From positions 124,001 through 188,000 of the forward strand of contig NZ_VDZH01000005.1 in NCBI RefSeq assembly GCF_007673235.1: DNA of 64,000 nucleotides, in the 5' to 3' direction. The notes under the pieces were generated by a model that was not told the DNA's origin, searched no databases, and saw only the letters and a list, made by a program, of their open reading frames with translations. The DNA is from Curtobacterium pusillum. Its GTDB lineage: Bacteria > Actinomycetota > Actinomycetes > Actinomycetales > Microbacteriaceae. Both the position numbers and the translations under genes were made by a program. This document shows, piece by piece, positions 7,463 to 15,966 of this stretch; positions within the stretch are counted from its first letter, which is position 1, and each line of letters begins with the position of its first letter.

Positions 7463-8416
7463 TCAGGCGACCGGGCCGTACTGCGGCACCTCGGCCTGGT
7501 CGAGCTCGATTTCCGCGGTCTGCTGGATGAGCGCGAGGAGATCGGCGTCGAGACCCGGCGCGAACTCCTCGAGCCGCTCCGGCGCGATGAACGACGGGAC
7601 GCCGACGGGTGCCTGCTCGGTGGCGGACAGGTCGGTGCCGTCCTTCGACGGGGACGCCCCGCGGAAGATCTTCGCCGCCTCGGACGCACCGTCGAGGTCG
7701 AAGCTGTACTGCTTGCTCTGCAGACCGAGGTCGACGAGCTGCTTGACCTCGGGGAAGCGCTCGGCGTTCGTCTTCGGGATCGGCAGCAGGGTCTTCCAGT
7801 CGACACCGAGCGCCTCGAGTGCCTTGGCGTAGGCGTTCTCGTGCGCCTGGTCGCGGACGATCAGGTACGCGATGGTGCCACGGGCCGTGGGGTTGTCGGT
7901 CATCTCGTAGATGCGGCACTTCTGCAGGCGCCCGGTCGACTCGAGCATGAGGTTGTAGAGCAGGTCGAGGGGCAGGTTGCCGGAGTTGTAGACGTAGCTG
8001 CCGCTCCACGGGTTGCCGGCCGCGTCGACCGGCAGGGCGCCCTGGGCACCGACGAGGTAGTGGTGGATGTTGCCCGTGTCGAGGGCGATGTTCAGCGGCG
8101 TGGCACCCTTCGCACCGGGCTCGTCCACCGGGTCGGTGACCTTGCCGGCGTACCCCGGAGCACCGTCGAGCAGCCGGGAGATCGTGGTCCCGATGAGCTC
8201 GACGTGGCTGATCTCCTCGGTCCCGACGCCCTGGATGAGGTCGCGGAACGGCTTCGCCGCCGGTCCGCGGAAGTTCATCGCCTGGAAGAGGTACTGCATC
8301 ATCGTGCGCATCTCGCCGAACTGCCCGCCGAGTCCCTCCTGCAGGGCGTTCGCAGCTGCGGGGTCCGGCTCGCCGTCGGCGATCTCGTTGATCCAGGTCT
8401 GTGCGTGGAAGTACAT
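7463..8416 (-). CDS. Manganese catalase
   Basis: This 317-residue non-haem dimanganese catalase dismutates hydrogen peroxide in the cytoplasm. The ferritin-like core carries the expected metal ligands: Glu35 (GGQFGEMRTMMQYLFQ), Glu67/68 and His71 (GTEEISHVE), then Glu and His in a later helix (RIYEMTDNPTARGT ... RDQAHENAY). The length and the long C-terminal wrap (KIFRGASPSKDG) are normal for the family. It starts ATG at 8416 with GGAGGC upstream and is divergent from the GNAT gene. Confidence 0.93.
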   Translation of the reverse strand: MYFHAQTWINEIADGEPDPAAANALQEGLGGQFGEMRTMMQYLFQAMNFRGPAAKPFRDLIQGVGTEEISHVELIGTTISRLLDGAPGYAGKVTDPVDEPGAKGATPLNIALDTGNIHHYLVGAQGALPVDAAGNPWSGSYVYNSGNLPLDLLYNLMLESTGRLQKCRIYEMTDNPTARGTIAYLIVRDQAHENAYAKALEALGVDWKTLLPIPKTNAERFPEVKQLVDLGLQSKQYSFDLDGASEAAKIFRGASPSKDGTDLSATEQAPVGVPSFIAPERLEEFAPGLDADLLALIQQTAEIELDQAEVPQYGPVA

Positions 8417-8537
8417 GGAGCCTCCTTGCTGTCGAGCGGCTGGTCACCGCTGACCTCACCGTCCTCGGGACCGACTGGCAGCCCGCACGGTTCAGCCAGC
8501 AAGCGCAGTGGACGCGAGCCGTGGGTAGCGTCGACGC

Positions 8538-9098
8538 ATGCAGACGACGGCGTCGATGCCCCACCACCTCCGGACGACCCGGCTGGTCCTGGACGGCTGG
8601 TCGGACGGCGATGCCGACTGGTACGCGGACCTCGTCGGCGAACGGAGTGCCGCTGCCGCCCGTCGGGGTGAACCGCCGACTCCCCGGACCGCCGGTCGTC
8701 CGGACCACGACGCGGCCGCGGCCTCGGTGCTGTCCCTCACCGGCACGATCGGCACCGCGCTGCCGCTCTACCCGGTCCGACTGGCCGCGACCGGGTCGCC
8801 CCTCGGGTACTGCGGACTCGTCGTCGGGCGGTCGACACCGGAGGAGCCCGAGCTCGCGTACGAGTTCCTCGAGGCCGCGCACGGCCACGGGCACGCCACC
8901 GAGGCAGCCACTGCCGTCGTCGCAGCGGCACGAGCCGTCGGGTACGAACGGCTCTGGGCCACGATCCGGGCGTGGAACGCGCCGTCGTTCGGGGTCGCCG
9001 AGCGACTCGGGTTCGTCCCCGACGCCGCCGCGACCGCCGCCCACCCGGAGCCCGACGACGGCCGCGGAGCACAGACCTGGAACCGACTCGACCTCTGA
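8538..9098 (+). CDS. GNAT family N-acetyltransferase
   Basis: This 186-residue protein opens with LRTTRLVLDGWSDGDADWYA, the N-terminal strand of RimJ/RimL-like GNATs. It has YCGLVVGR (strand 4), an acetyl-CoA pyrophosphate loop region GHGHATEAATAVV (about residues 115-127) and WNAPSFGVAERLGF near the end. It probably acetylates a small molecule or protein N-terminus; the substrate is unknown. MPHHL, six codons in, is an alternative start. Confidence 0.85.
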   Translation: MQTTASMPHHLRTTRLVLDGWSDGDADWYADLVGERSAAAARRGEPPTPRTAGRPDHDAAAASVLSLTGTIGTALPLYPVRLAATGSPLGYCGLVVGRSTPEEPELAYEFLEAAHGHGHATEAATAVVAAARAVGYERLWATIRAWNAPSFGVAERLGFVPDAAATAAHPEPDDGRGAQTWNRLDL

Positions 9099-9163
9099 TC
9101 TCGCCCAGCCGTCCCGCGCAGTGGGGGTCCCTTCCGCGCCGAGATGGACGACACTGGACGTGT

Positions 9164-10129
9164 ATGCAACCAGCAGTGACGCCGATCCACGTCGATCGTC
9201 GGGGTTCCCTCGTCGACGACGCCGTCGCACTGTACGAGCGTGCGTACACCAGCCGCGACATCCACATCGGCGAGGCCGCTCCGGACGGGTTCTCCTTCCG
9301 CTTCCGAGCCGTCGGTGACCAGGACGTCACCGTGGGGACGTCCGACGTGCGGGCGCACCGCTGGGGCACGATCACCCCCGGCGCCGACTACGTCCTCGTG
9401 TGGGCGACGTCACCCGGCATGACCATCGACACGGACACCCGTGACCCCGTGCCGCTCCTGCCGGGCATCCCCGTGATGTACCCGGCCGGCCGCGACTTCC
9501 GCTTCGACGGACTCCCGTCCGGGCAGCACTCGGTGCGCTTCGGCGGAGCGTTCCTCGAGTCGATCGCGGCGGCTCGACGCGGGGACGACGAGCCGCGGCA
9601 GCTCGCGTTCCGGGGCGCGCTCGGGGTGGACGCGCTCCGTCGACTCCGCAGCCGGATCGGGGAAGCCGCACCGCGCCTCCTGGACGCTTCGACGCCCGCG
9701 GCGGACCGGGCCCGGTGGAACCAGTCCATCGCGGACGCCGTCGTCGCCGCGTTCGACGCGACCCCGTCGCGAGCGCCGACGGCGGCCGTCGGCTCGTCGA
9801 CGATCCGCTTCGCCAAGGAGTGGATGGTCGCGAACGCCCGGCGACCGCTCACCGTCGCCGAGGTGAGCGAGGCGGCCGGCGTCAGCGCGCGCGGGCTGCA
9901 GGCGGCGTTCCAGCGGCACGTCGGCGTACGGCCGATGCAGTTCCTGAGGGAGGCCCGGCTGCACGGGGTCCGGTCGGACCTGCTGGCCGCCGACCCCGAC
10001 GGGACGACCGTCGCCGAGATCGCCGTGTCGTGGGGGTTCCACCACCTCGGTCGCTTCTCGGGTTACTACGCCGACGTGTACGGCGAGCCGCCGTCCGAGA
10101 CCCTCCGCGGGCGACGCGGTCCCCGCTAG
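9164..10129 (+). CDS. AraC family transcriptional regulator
   Basis: This 321-residue protein has an N-terminal cupin-like sensory region and a C-terminal AraC/XylS domain with two helix-turn-helix units. The first is RRPLTVAEVSEAAGVSARGL with FQRHVGVRPMQFLREARL; the second is TVAEIAVSWGFHHLGRFSGY. The N-terminal part resembles the AraC-binding-like family (RHVV/TxxP style) common in actinobacteria. The start at 9164 is the first ATG downstream of the GNAT stop; a longer frame overlapping the GNAT gene is less likely. The target is unknown. Confidence 0.88.
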   Translation: MQPAVTPIHVDRRGSLVDDAVALYERAYTSRDIHIGEAAPDGFSFRFRAVGDQDVTVGTSDVRAHRWGTITPGADYVLVWATSPGMTIDTDTRDPVPLLPGIPVMYPAGRDFRFDGLPSGQHSVRFGGAFLESIAAARRGDDEPRQLAFRGALGVDALRRLRSRIGEAAPRLLDASTPAADRARWNQSIADAVVAAFDATPSRAPTAAVGSSTIRFAKEWMVANARRPLTVAEVSEAAGVSARGLQAAFQRHVGVRPMQFLREARLHGVRSDLLAADPDGTTVAEIAVSWGFHHLGRFSGYYADVYGEPPSETLRGRRGPR

Positions 10130-10158
10130 GGGCTCGCGGCTCCCGCTAGGGTGAGCCC

Positions 10159-11073
10159 ATGTCAGTCGGTCTGCTCGCCATCGTCGACGACGTGCTCTCC
10201 GCAGCGCTGAAGGCCAGTGCCAAGACGGCGGGTGTCGTCATCGACGACGCCGCGGTCACCCCGCAGTACGTCCAGGGGCTCACCCCCGCCCGTGAGCTGC
10301 CGGTCGTCGGCCGGATCGCACTCGGCAGCCTCTTCAACAAGTTCGTCATCATCATCCCGCTGGCGCTGCTGCTGTCGGCGTTCGCGCCGTGGGTGCTGCC
10401 GTGGCTGCTGCTCATCGGCGGCACCTACCTGTGCTTCGAGGGCGCCGAGAAGGTCACCGAGTGGTTCGGCCACCACCACGCCACCGGCGACGAGCCCTCC
10501 GCCGACGAGCGGAAGCTGGTGTTCGGCGCCATCCGCACGGACCTCATCCTGAGCACCGAGATCATGCTCATCGCGCTCGCGAGCCTCGACCCGGACCTCG
10601 GGACCTGGCTCACGCTCGGCGCGCTGATCGTCATCGGGCTCGGTATGACGGCGCTGGTCTACGGCGCCGTCGCGCTCCTCGTGAAGGTCGACGACATCGG
10701 CCTGCAGATGATGAAGAACCCCGTCCGTCGGACCCGGCGCACCGGAGCGCGGATCGTGCTCGCGATGCCGACGGTCTTCCGGGTGATCAGCATCGTCGGC
10801 ACGGTCGCGATGCTCTGGGTCGGCGGGCACCTCGTCATCGCGAACCTGGCGGAGACGTTCTGGCACGGGCCGTACGACCTGCTGCACGTCGTCGAGCACG
10901 GGGTCGAGGCCACCGGGCCCGTCGTCACGTGGATCGTCGACACGGCGATCTCGGCGGTGTTCGGACTGGCGCTCGGGCTGGTGGTCGTCGCGATCGCGCT
11001 CGGGGTCGGACGACTGCGGAGCCGGTCCACGGAGCACAGCCGGTCCACGCAGGGCAGCCACACGGCCCACTGA
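10159..11073 (+). CDS. DUF808 family inner-membrane protein (YedI-like)
   Basis: This 304-residue integral membrane protein matches the DUF808 family in its opening (GLLAIVDDVLSAALKASAKT), its GVVIDDAAVTPQYVQGL block, the FNKFVIIIPLALLLSAFAPW helix and CFEGAEKV. Six or so membrane segments are visible. The family is widespread and uncharacterised; no transport substrate is established. The tail is short and polar. It lies 50 bp upstream of the CmtR-type regulator on the same strand. Confidence 0.85.
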   Translation: MSVGLLAIVDDVLSAALKASAKTAGVVIDDAAVTPQYVQGLTPARELPVVGRIALGSLFNKFVIIIPLALLLSAFAPWVLPWLLLIGGTYLCFEGAEKVTEWFGHHHATGDEPSADERKLVFGAIRTDLILSTEIMLIALASLDPDLGTWLTLGALIVIGLGMTALVYGAVALLVKVDDIGLQMMKNPVRRTRRTGARIVLAMPTVFRVISIVGTVAMLWVGGHLVIANLAETFWHGPYDLLHVVEHGVEATGPVVTWIVDTAISAVFGLALGLVVVAIALGVGRLRSRSTEHSRSTQGSHTAH

Positions 11074-11092
11074 GGGAGACCTCGGGCCGTGA

Positions 11093-11116
11093 CACTGTTC
11101 AGTGAGCGCTGTACAG
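11093..11116. promoter_or_regulatory. Putative CmtR operator
   Basis: Two adjacent palindromes precede the metal-sensor gene: CACTG-TT-CAGTG (11093-11104) and CTGTACAG (11109-11116). They end 8 nt before the ATG at 11124, a position suited to autorepression by an ArsR/SmtB-family protein. Confidence 0.55.
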
Positions 11117-11123
11117 TTGCGCC

Positions 11124-11477
11124 ATGCTGACCGCCGCCCCGCGACTCGACGTGATGAACCGCCTCGGTCGCGCCCTCGCCGATCCGACGCGCGCACGGAT
11201 CCTGCTGCGCCTGCTCGACTCCCCCGGGTACCCCTCCGAGCTCGCGGACGAACTCGGCCTCACCCGGGCGAACGTGTCGAACCACCTCGCGTGCCTGCGC
11301 GGGTGCGGCATCGTCGCGACCGTCCCCGAAGGGCGTCGCACCCGGTACGAGATCGCCGACGCGCACCTCACCCGGGCGCTGGAGTCCCTGGTCGACGTCG
11401 TCCTCGCCGTCGACGACGGCGTCGGTTGCACCGACGACGACTGCGACGTCCCGCTCTGCTGCGGACCGGGCGCATGA
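11124..11477 (+). CDS. cmtR: ArsR/SmtB family metal sensor, CmtR type
   Basis: This 117-residue winged-helix repressor contains LGLTRANVSNHLACLRGCGI. The CLRGC pair (Cys-x3-Cys) in the recognition helix is the hallmark of CmtR, the Cd(II)/Pb(II) sensor of mycobacteria, whose third thiolate comes from a C-terminal cysteine. Here the tail is unusually Cys-rich (CTDDDCDVPLCCGPGA) and offers four further cysteines. By family knowledge, Cd/Pb binding should release the operator. Its stop overlaps the ATG of the CDF transporter by 4 nt, which is the expected target. Confidence 0.88.
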   Translation: MLTAAPRLDVMNRLGRALADPTRARILLRLLDSPGYPSELADELGLTRANVSNHLACLRGCGIVATVPEGRRTRYEIADAHLTRALESLVDVVLAVDDGVGCTDDDCDVPLCCGPGA

Positions 11478-12163
11478 CCGGAGCAGTGTCCATCGGCGTC
11501 CGGCCCGCCCCGGCGGCCGCGCGGCAGGCGCTCCTCCGGAAGCGCATCCGGTGGATCGTCGCCGCGACCATCACCTACAACGTGGTCGAGGCGGTCGTCG
11601 CGATCGCCGCGGGCTCGGTGGCGTCGTCGACCGCGCTCATCGGCTTCGGGCTGGACTCGATCGTCGAGGTCCTGTCGGCAGCGGCCGTCGCGTGGCAGTT
11701 CGCCGGGCGTGACCCGGAGGCACGCGAGCGGACGGCGCTCCGGGTCATCGCCGTGTCGTTCTTCGGACTCGCGCTCTACGTCACCGTCGACGCCGTGCTG
11801 ACGCTGACCGGGCTGCGCGAGCCGGAGCACAGCACCGTCGGCATCGTCCTGGCAGCGGTCAGCCTGGCCGTGATGCCGTTCCTCAGCCTGCTCGAACGGC
11901 GGACGGGCACGGAACTCGGCTCGGCGTCGGCGATCGCGGACTCCAAGCAGACGCTCGTGTGCAGCTACCTCTCCGCCGCCGTCCTGGTCGGACTCCTCCT
12001 CAACACCCTGTTCGGGTGGACCTGGGCCGACCCCGTCGCCGGCCTCGTCGTGGTCGTCTTCGCGGTGCGCGAGGGCCTCGAGGCGTGGCGCGGCGACGCC
12101 TGCAAGCAGCCGGTCGCGGCGCTCACGGGTGAGCGCGCGGGCGACGCGTGCGACTGCTGCTGA
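11474..12163 (+). CDS. Cation diffusion facilitator family metal exporter
   Basis: This 229-residue protein has five or six membrane helices. The CDF signature is TYNVVEAVVAIAAGSVASST with GFGLDSIVEVLS (metal-site Asp in helix 2) and SAIADSKQTLVCSYLSAAV with WADPVAGLVVV (Asp in helix 5). The usual cytoplasmic C-terminal domain is replaced by a short tail that ends in a cysteine cluster (ACKQP ... DACDCC). It is translationally coupled to the CmtR-like sensor, so it probably exports Cd, Pb or Zn. The thiol-rich tail suggests soft-metal capture; this is an inference. Confidence 0.87.
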   Translation: MTGAVSIGVRPAPAAARQALLRKRIRWIVAATITYNVVEAVVAIAAGSVASSTALIGFGLDSIVEVLSAAAVAWQFAGRDPEARERTALRVIAVSFFGLALYVTVDAVLTLTGLREPEHSTVGIVLAAVSLAVMPFLSLLERRTGTELGSASAIADSKQTLVCSYLSAAVLVGLLLNTLFGWTWADPVAGLVVVVFAVREGLEAWRGDACKQPVAALTGERAGDACDCC

Positions 12164-12170
12164 CGGTCCA

Positions 12171-12222
12171 CTGTCGGACTGGAGGCACGGTGCGGGCCCG
12201 CCACGCGCCTCCAGTCCGACAG
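12171..12222. repeat. Dispersed palindromic repeat, copy 2 (terminator-like)
   Basis: The arms CTGTCGGACTGGAGGC and GCCTCCAGTCCGACAG are a perfect 16-bp match, with partly paired inner bases. The element sits between the convergent CDF (+) and kup (-) genes, so it can terminate both. Confidence 0.85.
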
Positions 12223-12235
12223 CCCGTCGGCGTCG

Positions 12236-14197
12236 TCAGATCTCGACGTCGCTGCCCATCGTCACCGTCCGGTGGGCGGGCAGGCCGAACCGCGCTGCCG
12301 GGTCGGCCGCGTTGTGCGCCAGCCCGACGAACAGCTTCTTCCGCCACCCGACCATGCCGTGGTGCCCCGGCGTCGGCCGGAGCGCGCCGCGGGAGATGAA
12401 GTACGACGCGTGCTCCATCTCGTCCGGGTCGATGTCGAGTACCTCGGCCAGGCACGCGGCGTGCAGGGCCTTCGGCAGGTCCTGGTCGTCCGAGAACCCG
12501 AACTTGATGGTGATGTGGTCGATGCCGTCGTCCTCGTACCCGAGGTCGTCGCGGAAGAACGCCCGCGCGTGCGGCACGTGGGGCACGTTGGCGGTGAGGA
12601 CGGACACGATGAGCACGGTCCGGTGCAGCACGTGGTTGTGGTCGACGTTGGCGCGGAGGGCGAGCGGTGTCGTCTCCTTGTTCGGGTGCGGGAACACCGC
12701 GACACCGGGCACGCGCGGGACGTGGTCCTCGTTCACGCGCTCGATGAAGTCGGCGAGGGAGCCCTCCCGTTCCTTGCGTTCCTCCTGCACGAGCGCCCGA
12801 CCGCGGCGCCACGTCGTCATCACGGTGATCACCGCGAGCGCGATGAGGAGCGGCACCCACCCTCCGTGGATGATCTTCGACAGGTTGCCGGCCAGGAAGG
12901 TCAGCTCGAGTCCACCGAACGCCACGGCGGCGAGCACGAGCTTCCACGGCTTCCACTTCCAGAGCGGCCGCACGACGAGCAACAGCAGGAGGGTGTCGAC
13001 GACCAGTGCACCGGTCACGGACACCCCGTACGCGGTGGCGAGGTTCGCCGAGGACCGGAACGCGAGCATGATCGCCAGCACGCCGATGAACAGCAGCAGG
13101 TTCACGGCCGGCAGGTAGATCTGGCCGCTCTCCCGCCGCGAGGTCTGCCGGATCGTCAGGGGCGGCAGCAGTCCGAGCTGCACGGCCTGACGGGTGAGCG
13201 AGAACGCGCCGGAGATCACGGCCTGGCTGGCGATCACCGTCGCCATCGTCGCGAGCACCACGACCGGCAGCCGGAGCGCGTCCGGGAACAGCAGGAAGAA
13301 CGGGTCCTTCGCGGCCGACGGGTCGCGGAGCACGAGGGAGGCCTGGCCGAGGTAGTTCAGCACGAGCGCCGGGAAGACGACGAAGAACCAGGCCCGGAGG
13401 ATCGCCGGCCGGCCGAAGTGCCCCATGTCGGCGTAGAGGGCCTCGGCGCCGGTGATCACCAGGACGACGGCGCCCATCGCCACGAACGTGATGTACGGGT
13501 GCGCGAACGTGAAGGCGATCGCCCACGTCGGCGACAGCCCCTGCAGCACCCCGGGGTGGGCGATGATGTGCGGTACCCCGGCGGCCGCGATGACCACGAA
13601 CCAGAGCAGCATCACGGGGCCGAAGAGATTGCCGACCTTGCCGGTGCCGAACCGCTGGGCAGCGAACAGCACGACGAGGATGACCGCGGCGATCGGCACG
13701 ATCAGGTGCCCGACCGCGGGTGCGGCGGTACCGAGGCCCTCGACCGCGGACAGCACCGAGACCGCGGGCGTGATGACCGAGTCGCCGTAGAAGAGCGAGA
13801 CGCCGACGATCCCGATGACCAGGAAGATCACCGCACCGCCGCGACGCTTCGCGTAGAGCCTGCGGGCGAGTGCCGCGAGGGCCATCACCCCACCCTCGCC
13901 GTCGTTGTCGGCGCGCATGAGCACGAGGACGTACTTGATCGAGACGATGATCGTGATGCTCCAGAACATCATCGAGATCACGCCGTAGACGTCCTCCTGG
14001 TTGGCCTTCACGATGCCGTCGTCGATCGTGAACACCGTCCGCAGGGCGTACAGCGGACTCGTGCCGATGTCGCCGAACACCACCCCGAGGGCGGCGAGGG
14101 CGAGCACGGCGGCGCCCTTCTTGACCGCGCCGTGGCCGCCGTCCTCGGCGGTCTCGGTCGTCGGTGTCTCGGAGCGGGTCTCGGTCACGCTCGTCAC
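12236..14197 (-). CDS. kup: KUP/HAK/KT family potassium uptake transporter
   Basis: This 653-residue polytopic transporter mediates K+ uptake, probably with protons. The family signature GVVFGDIGTSPLYALRTVF follows a short polar N-terminus. About twelve membrane helices are visible, for example LFAAQRFGTGKVGNLFGPVM and AYGVSVTGALVVDTLLL, then a cytoplasmic C-terminal domain of about 180 residues. GTG at 14197 is chosen because GGAG precedes it by about 9 nt; a frame continuing to 14275 lacks such a site. No regulatory KtrA-like gene is adjacent. Confidence 0.92.
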   Translation of the reverse strand: MTSVTETRSETPTTETAEDGGHGAVKKGAAVLALAALGVVFGDIGTSPLYALRTVFTIDDGIVKANQEDVYGVISMMFWSITIIVSIKYVLVLMRADNDGEGGVMALAALARRLYAKRRGGAVIFLVIGIVGVSLFYGDSVITPAVSVLSAVEGLGTAAPAVGHLIVPIAAVILVVLFAAQRFGTGKVGNLFGPVMLLWFVVIAAAGVPHIIAHPGVLQGLSPTWAIAFTFAHPYITFVAMGAVVLVITGAEALYADMGHFGRPAILRAWFFVVFPALVLNYLGQASLVLRDPSAAKDPFFLLFPDALRLPVVVLATMATVIASQAVISGAFSLTRQAVQLGLLPPLTIRQTSRRESGQIYLPAVNLLLFIGVLAIMLAFRSSANLATAYGVSVTGALVVDTLLLLLVVRPLWKWKPWKLVLAAVAFGGLELTFLAGNLSKIIHGGWVPLLIALAVITVMTTWRRGRALVQEERKEREGSLADFIERVNEDHVPRVPGVAVFPHPNKETTPLALRANVDHNHVLHRTVLIVSVLTANVPHVPHARAFFRDDLGYEDDGIDHITIKFGFSDDQDLPKALHAACLAEVLDIDPDEMEHASYFISRGALRPTPGHHGMVGWRKKLFVGLAHNAADPAARFGLPAHRTVTMGSDVEI

Positions 14198-14276
14198 TTC
14201 CGTCTCCGGCCGTCCGGACGACGGCCGCCGCTCATCCTCGCACCGCCGACCTCGGCACGCTCGCAGCGCGCGCACA

Positions 14277-15200
14277 TCATGCGGGAGTCGCTGGGCGCTG
14301 CCGTTCCAGTTCGTCGGCGACGACCGCCGCGAAGGCGTCCGCGCCGAAGTGGTCGTCGGCCGTGACGGTCACCACGGTGCCGCCGTCGACGTCGCGGTCG
14401 GTGTCGGTGTCGGTGTCGCGGTCGAACAGCAGCATCTGGCCGTACGCGCCGTGCAGCCGCCAGAGCCGCCCGGGTCCGCCCCACCCTGCCATCGCGTACC
14501 GCTCGTAGCCCGGCCCGGTCCCCTCGCGCTCGACCCAGTCGCCGTGCATGGCGTCGCACCACCGCGCGCCGACGATGCGCCGACCCCCGAACACCCCGCG
14601 GTCCCGGATCAGCTGTCCGAGCCGGGCGAGCTCCTCCGTCCGGAGCGCCAGGCCCTCACCGGCGGCGACGAAGCCGTTCGGGCAGCGCTGCCAGGCGACG
14701 TCCTCGATGCCGAGCGGGTCGAACAGCCGGCAGGACACGTACTCCCCCACGTCGCCGATGCGCGTGGCGAGCACCCGCATCGCCGTGTACGTGCTCGCGT
14801 TCGCGTACTGGAACACCCGCCCGCGGGAGGGCCGCCCGAGGAACTCCACCGCCAGGTCCGGCCAGTCCGTCAGCTCCGTCTCGGACCACGGCATGTCCAC
14901 GCCGCTCGCCATGGTGAGGAGGTGCCGGAGGGTCACCTCGTCGGTCCCCGCGCCGAACGTCCAGTCGGGCAGGGACGAGGCGACCGGCTCGTCGACGTCC
15001 ACGAGCCCGTCGTCCGCGGCCATCCCGGCGGCGAGGACGCAGACGCCCTTCGCGACGGAGTGGACCTCGCGTCGGACGTCGGGTGCCCAGTGGTGCTCGA
15101 CGTCGTCGTCGCCGACGCGCACGTGCAGTCCCTGGGCGCCGAACCCGGTCTCCTCGACACGGCGGACGAGGGCGTCCAGGATCGTCTGCGCGGAGCTCAC
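14277..15200 (-). CDS. Serine hydrolase, beta-lactamase class C family
   Basis: This 307-residue protein shows the penicillin-binding-like motifs: S-x-x-K in HSVAKG (near residue 46), Y-A-N in FQYANAS (near 136) and a late HG region (RLHGAYGQ). Members act as esterases, D-aminopeptidases or degraded beta-lactamases; no signal peptide is seen, so it appears cytoplasmic. A short run of alternating Asp/Thr (DTDTDTD) comes from a GTC/GGT microrepeat at about 14396-14415. The GTG start at 15200 is preferred; an upstream extension would be encoded by palindromic repeat copy 3. Confidence 0.82.
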   Translation of the reverse strand: MSSAQTILDALVRRVEETGFGAQGLHVRVGDDDVEHHWAPDVRREVHSVAKGVCVLAAGMAADDGLVDVDEPVASSLPDWTFGAGTDEVTLRHLLTMASGVDMPWSETELTDWPDLAVEFLGRPSRGRVFQYANASTYTAMRVLATRIGDVGEYVSCRLFDPLGIEDVAWQRCPNGFVAAGEGLALRTEELARLGQLIRDRGVFGGRRIVGARWCDAMHGDWVEREGTGPGYERYAMAGWGGPGRLWRLHGAYGQMLLFDRDTDTDTDRDVDGGTVVTVTADDHFGADAFAAVVADELERQRPATPA

Positions 15201-15238
15201 ACCCCATCTTCTCGCGCCGGGCGCGTGGTGACCCCGGA

Positions 15239-15284
15239 ACGGACTGGAGGCGCGGTGCCAGCCGGCACCGCGCCTCCAGTCCGT
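15239..15284. repeat. Dispersed palindromic repeat, copy 3
   Basis: A 21-bp perfect stem, with core GGACTGGAGGCGCGGTGCC and its complement, encloses a 4-nt loop (AGCC). It lies between two minus-strand genes, downstream of the small membrane-protein gene and just upstream of the serine hydrolase. It can therefore end transcription from the former. Confidence 0.88.
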
Positions 15285-15317
15285 CACCCGGTCGCGTCGC
15301 GAGCCGGGCGGACGTCG

Positions 15318-15713
15318 TCAGCGACGACGGAAGTAGCCGTTCGCGCCACCGACGAACATCAGGACGGTCGCGACGATCACCGCGACGGCACCGATCCAAC
15401 CGAAGGCGTTGCCGCCCGAGGCCGCGCCCACGCCGACACCGATGACCTGCAGGATCGCGAGGACCAGCAGGACGATGCGGGCCCAGTTCCGGCCGTCGCG
15501 CATCTTGAAGACGATGATGAGCTCGATCACGGCGAGGATGAAGGCGAAGATCGCGCCGCCGACGAGCGGGGCGGTGCCGACGCTCTCCGCGGCGGACGAT
15601 CCACCGCCGGACACCAGGCTGATGATCCCTTGGAGGATGTTGGCGAGGACCACCACCAGCCAGATGACGAACGAGACGGTGACGGAGGTCGGACGACCTG
15701 TCGTGCTTGCCAT
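15318..15713 (-). CDS. Small four-helix membrane protein
   Basis: This 131-residue protein has four predicted membrane helices (VSFVIWLVVVLANILQGII, IFAFILAVIELIIVF, IVLLVLAILQVIGVGVG, GAVAVIVATVLMFVGGA) and a basic end (YFRRR). An internal MRDGRNWARI motif between helices 2 and 3 is common in actinobacterial membrane proteins of unknown function. AAGGAG is well placed before the ATG at 15713. No function can be assigned. Confidence 0.75.
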   Translation of the reverse strand: MASTTGRPTSVTVSFVIWLVVVLANILQGIISLVSGGGSSAAESVGTAPLVGGAIFAFILAVIELIIVFKMRDGRNWARIVLLVLAILQVIGVGVGAASGGNAFGWIGAVAVIVATVLMFVGGANGYFRRR

Positions 15714-15812
15714 GTGCTGCTCCTTCTGACCTGGCCGCGTCCAGCGACCTTTCCGCCAACGTACAGCGTCATCTGAGGTTTGTCCGGATGTCCGTTCCGC
15801 GTTGGCGACGGC

Positions 15813-15849
15813 GAGGGAGGGACGCCGCGGGGCGCAGGGTCCCTCCCTC
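15813..15849. terminator. GC-rich hairpin downstream of pckG
   Basis: GAGGGAGGGAC and GTCCCTCCCTC form an 11-bp perfect stem with a 15-nt loop. It lies about 120 nt beyond the pckG stop and about 100 nt upstream of the small membrane-protein gene, so it is either the pckG terminator or a leader structure of the next gene. Confidence 0.5.
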
Positions 15850-15902
15850 CTGAGCACGCTCGTCCCCCCACCACAGGAGTCTCCGCAGAGGAGCGCGCTC
15901 GA

Positions 15903-15923
15903 CGCGATCAGTTCCTGATCGCG
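15903..15923. terminator. Short perfect hairpin just downstream of pckG
   Basis: CGCGATCAG-TTC-CTGATCGCG is a 9-bp stem with a 3-nt loop, 43 nt past the pckG stop. It could be the primary terminator or an operator; with the hairpin at 15813 it makes a tandem pair. Confidence 0.5.
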
Positions 15924-15966
15924 AGCTCTGGTCAGCCGACCACGGACGGCACCGCCCGGGTCGGGG

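Noticed and set aside
12272-14365. Very long open frame antisense to kup, and similar long antisense frames at 23994-26063 and 30705-31991
   Set aside because: High G+C content leaves few stops in antisense frames. The predicted proteins are rich in Arg, Asp, Gly and His with no domain, and each lies opposite a well-supported gene.
15201-15287. N-terminal extension of the serine hydrolase starting with a TDWRRGAGWHRASSP-like peptide
   Set aside because: The same peptide appears wherever the dispersed palindrome is translated (for example near 4.2, 38.5 and 43.3 kb), so it is the repeat, not protein. The GTG at 15200 fits the family start.
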